A stretch of 64,000 nt of DNA from Actinomyces sp. UMB0138 (GTDB lineage Bacteria; Bacillota; Negativicutes; Veillonellales; Veillonellaceae), in the NCBI RefSeq assembly GCF_002849225.1, contig NZ_PKMC01000002.1, forward strand, positions 186,001-250,000, written 5' to 3'. The notes beneath the pieces are model-generated. The model was given only the letters and a program-made list of their open reading frames with translations, searched no databases and had not been told where the DNA came from. Every line of letters begins with the position of its first letter. Positions within the stretch are counted from its first letter, which is position 1. Of the stretch, positions 63,984 through 64,000 are shown one piece after another. The translations under genes were made by a program, and so were the position numbers.

Positions 63984-64000
63984 GTGGCAGTCGATAAGTC
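63984..64000 (+). CDS. Possible start of a further gene (3' truncated by the window)
   Basis: GTG at 63984 with aggtgggga nearby opens a frame (VAVDK) that runs off the window end. Only five codons are visible, so this is a hint rather than a gene call. Confidence 0.25.

Overview
The window looks like the replication-origin region of an actinobacterial chromosome. The gene order murJ, trxB-trxA, (aminotransferase, ddl), parB-parA, rsmG, jag, yidC, yidD, rnpA, rpmH, dnaA, dnaN, recF, DUF721, gyrB, gyrA, DUF3566, tRNA-Ile, tRNA-Ala is the classical actinobacterial oriC order. Base composition is moderately GC-rich, starts are often GTG, and several genes have actinobacterial hallmarks (DUF3566 after gyrA, long disordered MurJ tail, Gly/Gln-rich SSB linker). 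A facultative or strict anaerobe of the Actinomycetaceae type is my best guess from the CydDC, thiosulfate and carnitine genes, but genus cannot be read from the sequence alone. No insertion sequence, prophage, rRNA operon or CRISPR array was seen.

Layout. 1-9.1 kb: 3' end of a murJ fusion gene, thioredoxin system, a CydDC-type ABC exporter, an aminotransferase and a D-Ala-D-Ala ligase-like gene. 9.1-20 kb: chromosome segregation and replication core with three perfect parS sites and DnaA-box clusters on both sides of dnaA. 20-25.8 kb: gyrB, gyrA, DUF3566 and two tRNAs. 25.9-29.1 kb: LacI-type regulator and a BCCT betaine/carnitine/choline transporter. 29.1-32.5 kb: an AT-richer island encoding a small secreted two-cysteine peptide with its own ABC ATPase and large permease (bacteriocin-like layout). 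32.7-36.4 kb: a membrane aminoacyl-lipid synthase-like gene coupled to a membrane esterase. 36.6-42.6 kb: bifunctional PBP, rpsF-ssb-rpsR-rplI, an ADP-ribosylglycohydrolase and a small membrane protein. 42.6-47.3 kb: MATE transporter, dnaB behind an evenly spaced DnaA-box array, then a thiosulfate uptake pair (YedE/TsuA plus TusA) behind a short Cys-containing leader ORF. 47.4-50.4 kb: ribulokinase and an AraM-type glycerol-1-phosphate dehydrogenase without araA or araD.

51.3-63.9 kb is the most remarkable block: a co-directional carnitine/crotonobetaine reduction cluster. It has close counterparts of CaiA, CaiB and CaiC plus a complete FixABCX electron-transfer set, two MFS transporters, an alpha/beta hydrolase and a metallo-beta-lactamase-fold hydrolase. 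The crotonase-type hydratase CaiD of enterobacteria is absent; a MaoC/hydratase-2 protein sits in the operon instead. The predicted job is anaerobic conversion of carnitine (and possibly acylcarnitines) to gamma-butyrobetaine with electrons delivered by FixABCX. The remote BCCT transporter at 27-29 kb may serve the same substrate.

Other signals worth attention: three strong DnaA boxes spaced exactly 32 bp apart upstream of dnaB; an over-represented GAGGGCG/CGCCCTC word (about 85 copies counted by eye) spread over genes and strands; and GyrA with Ala-Ala at the two positions where quinolone-sensitive enzymes carry a serine.
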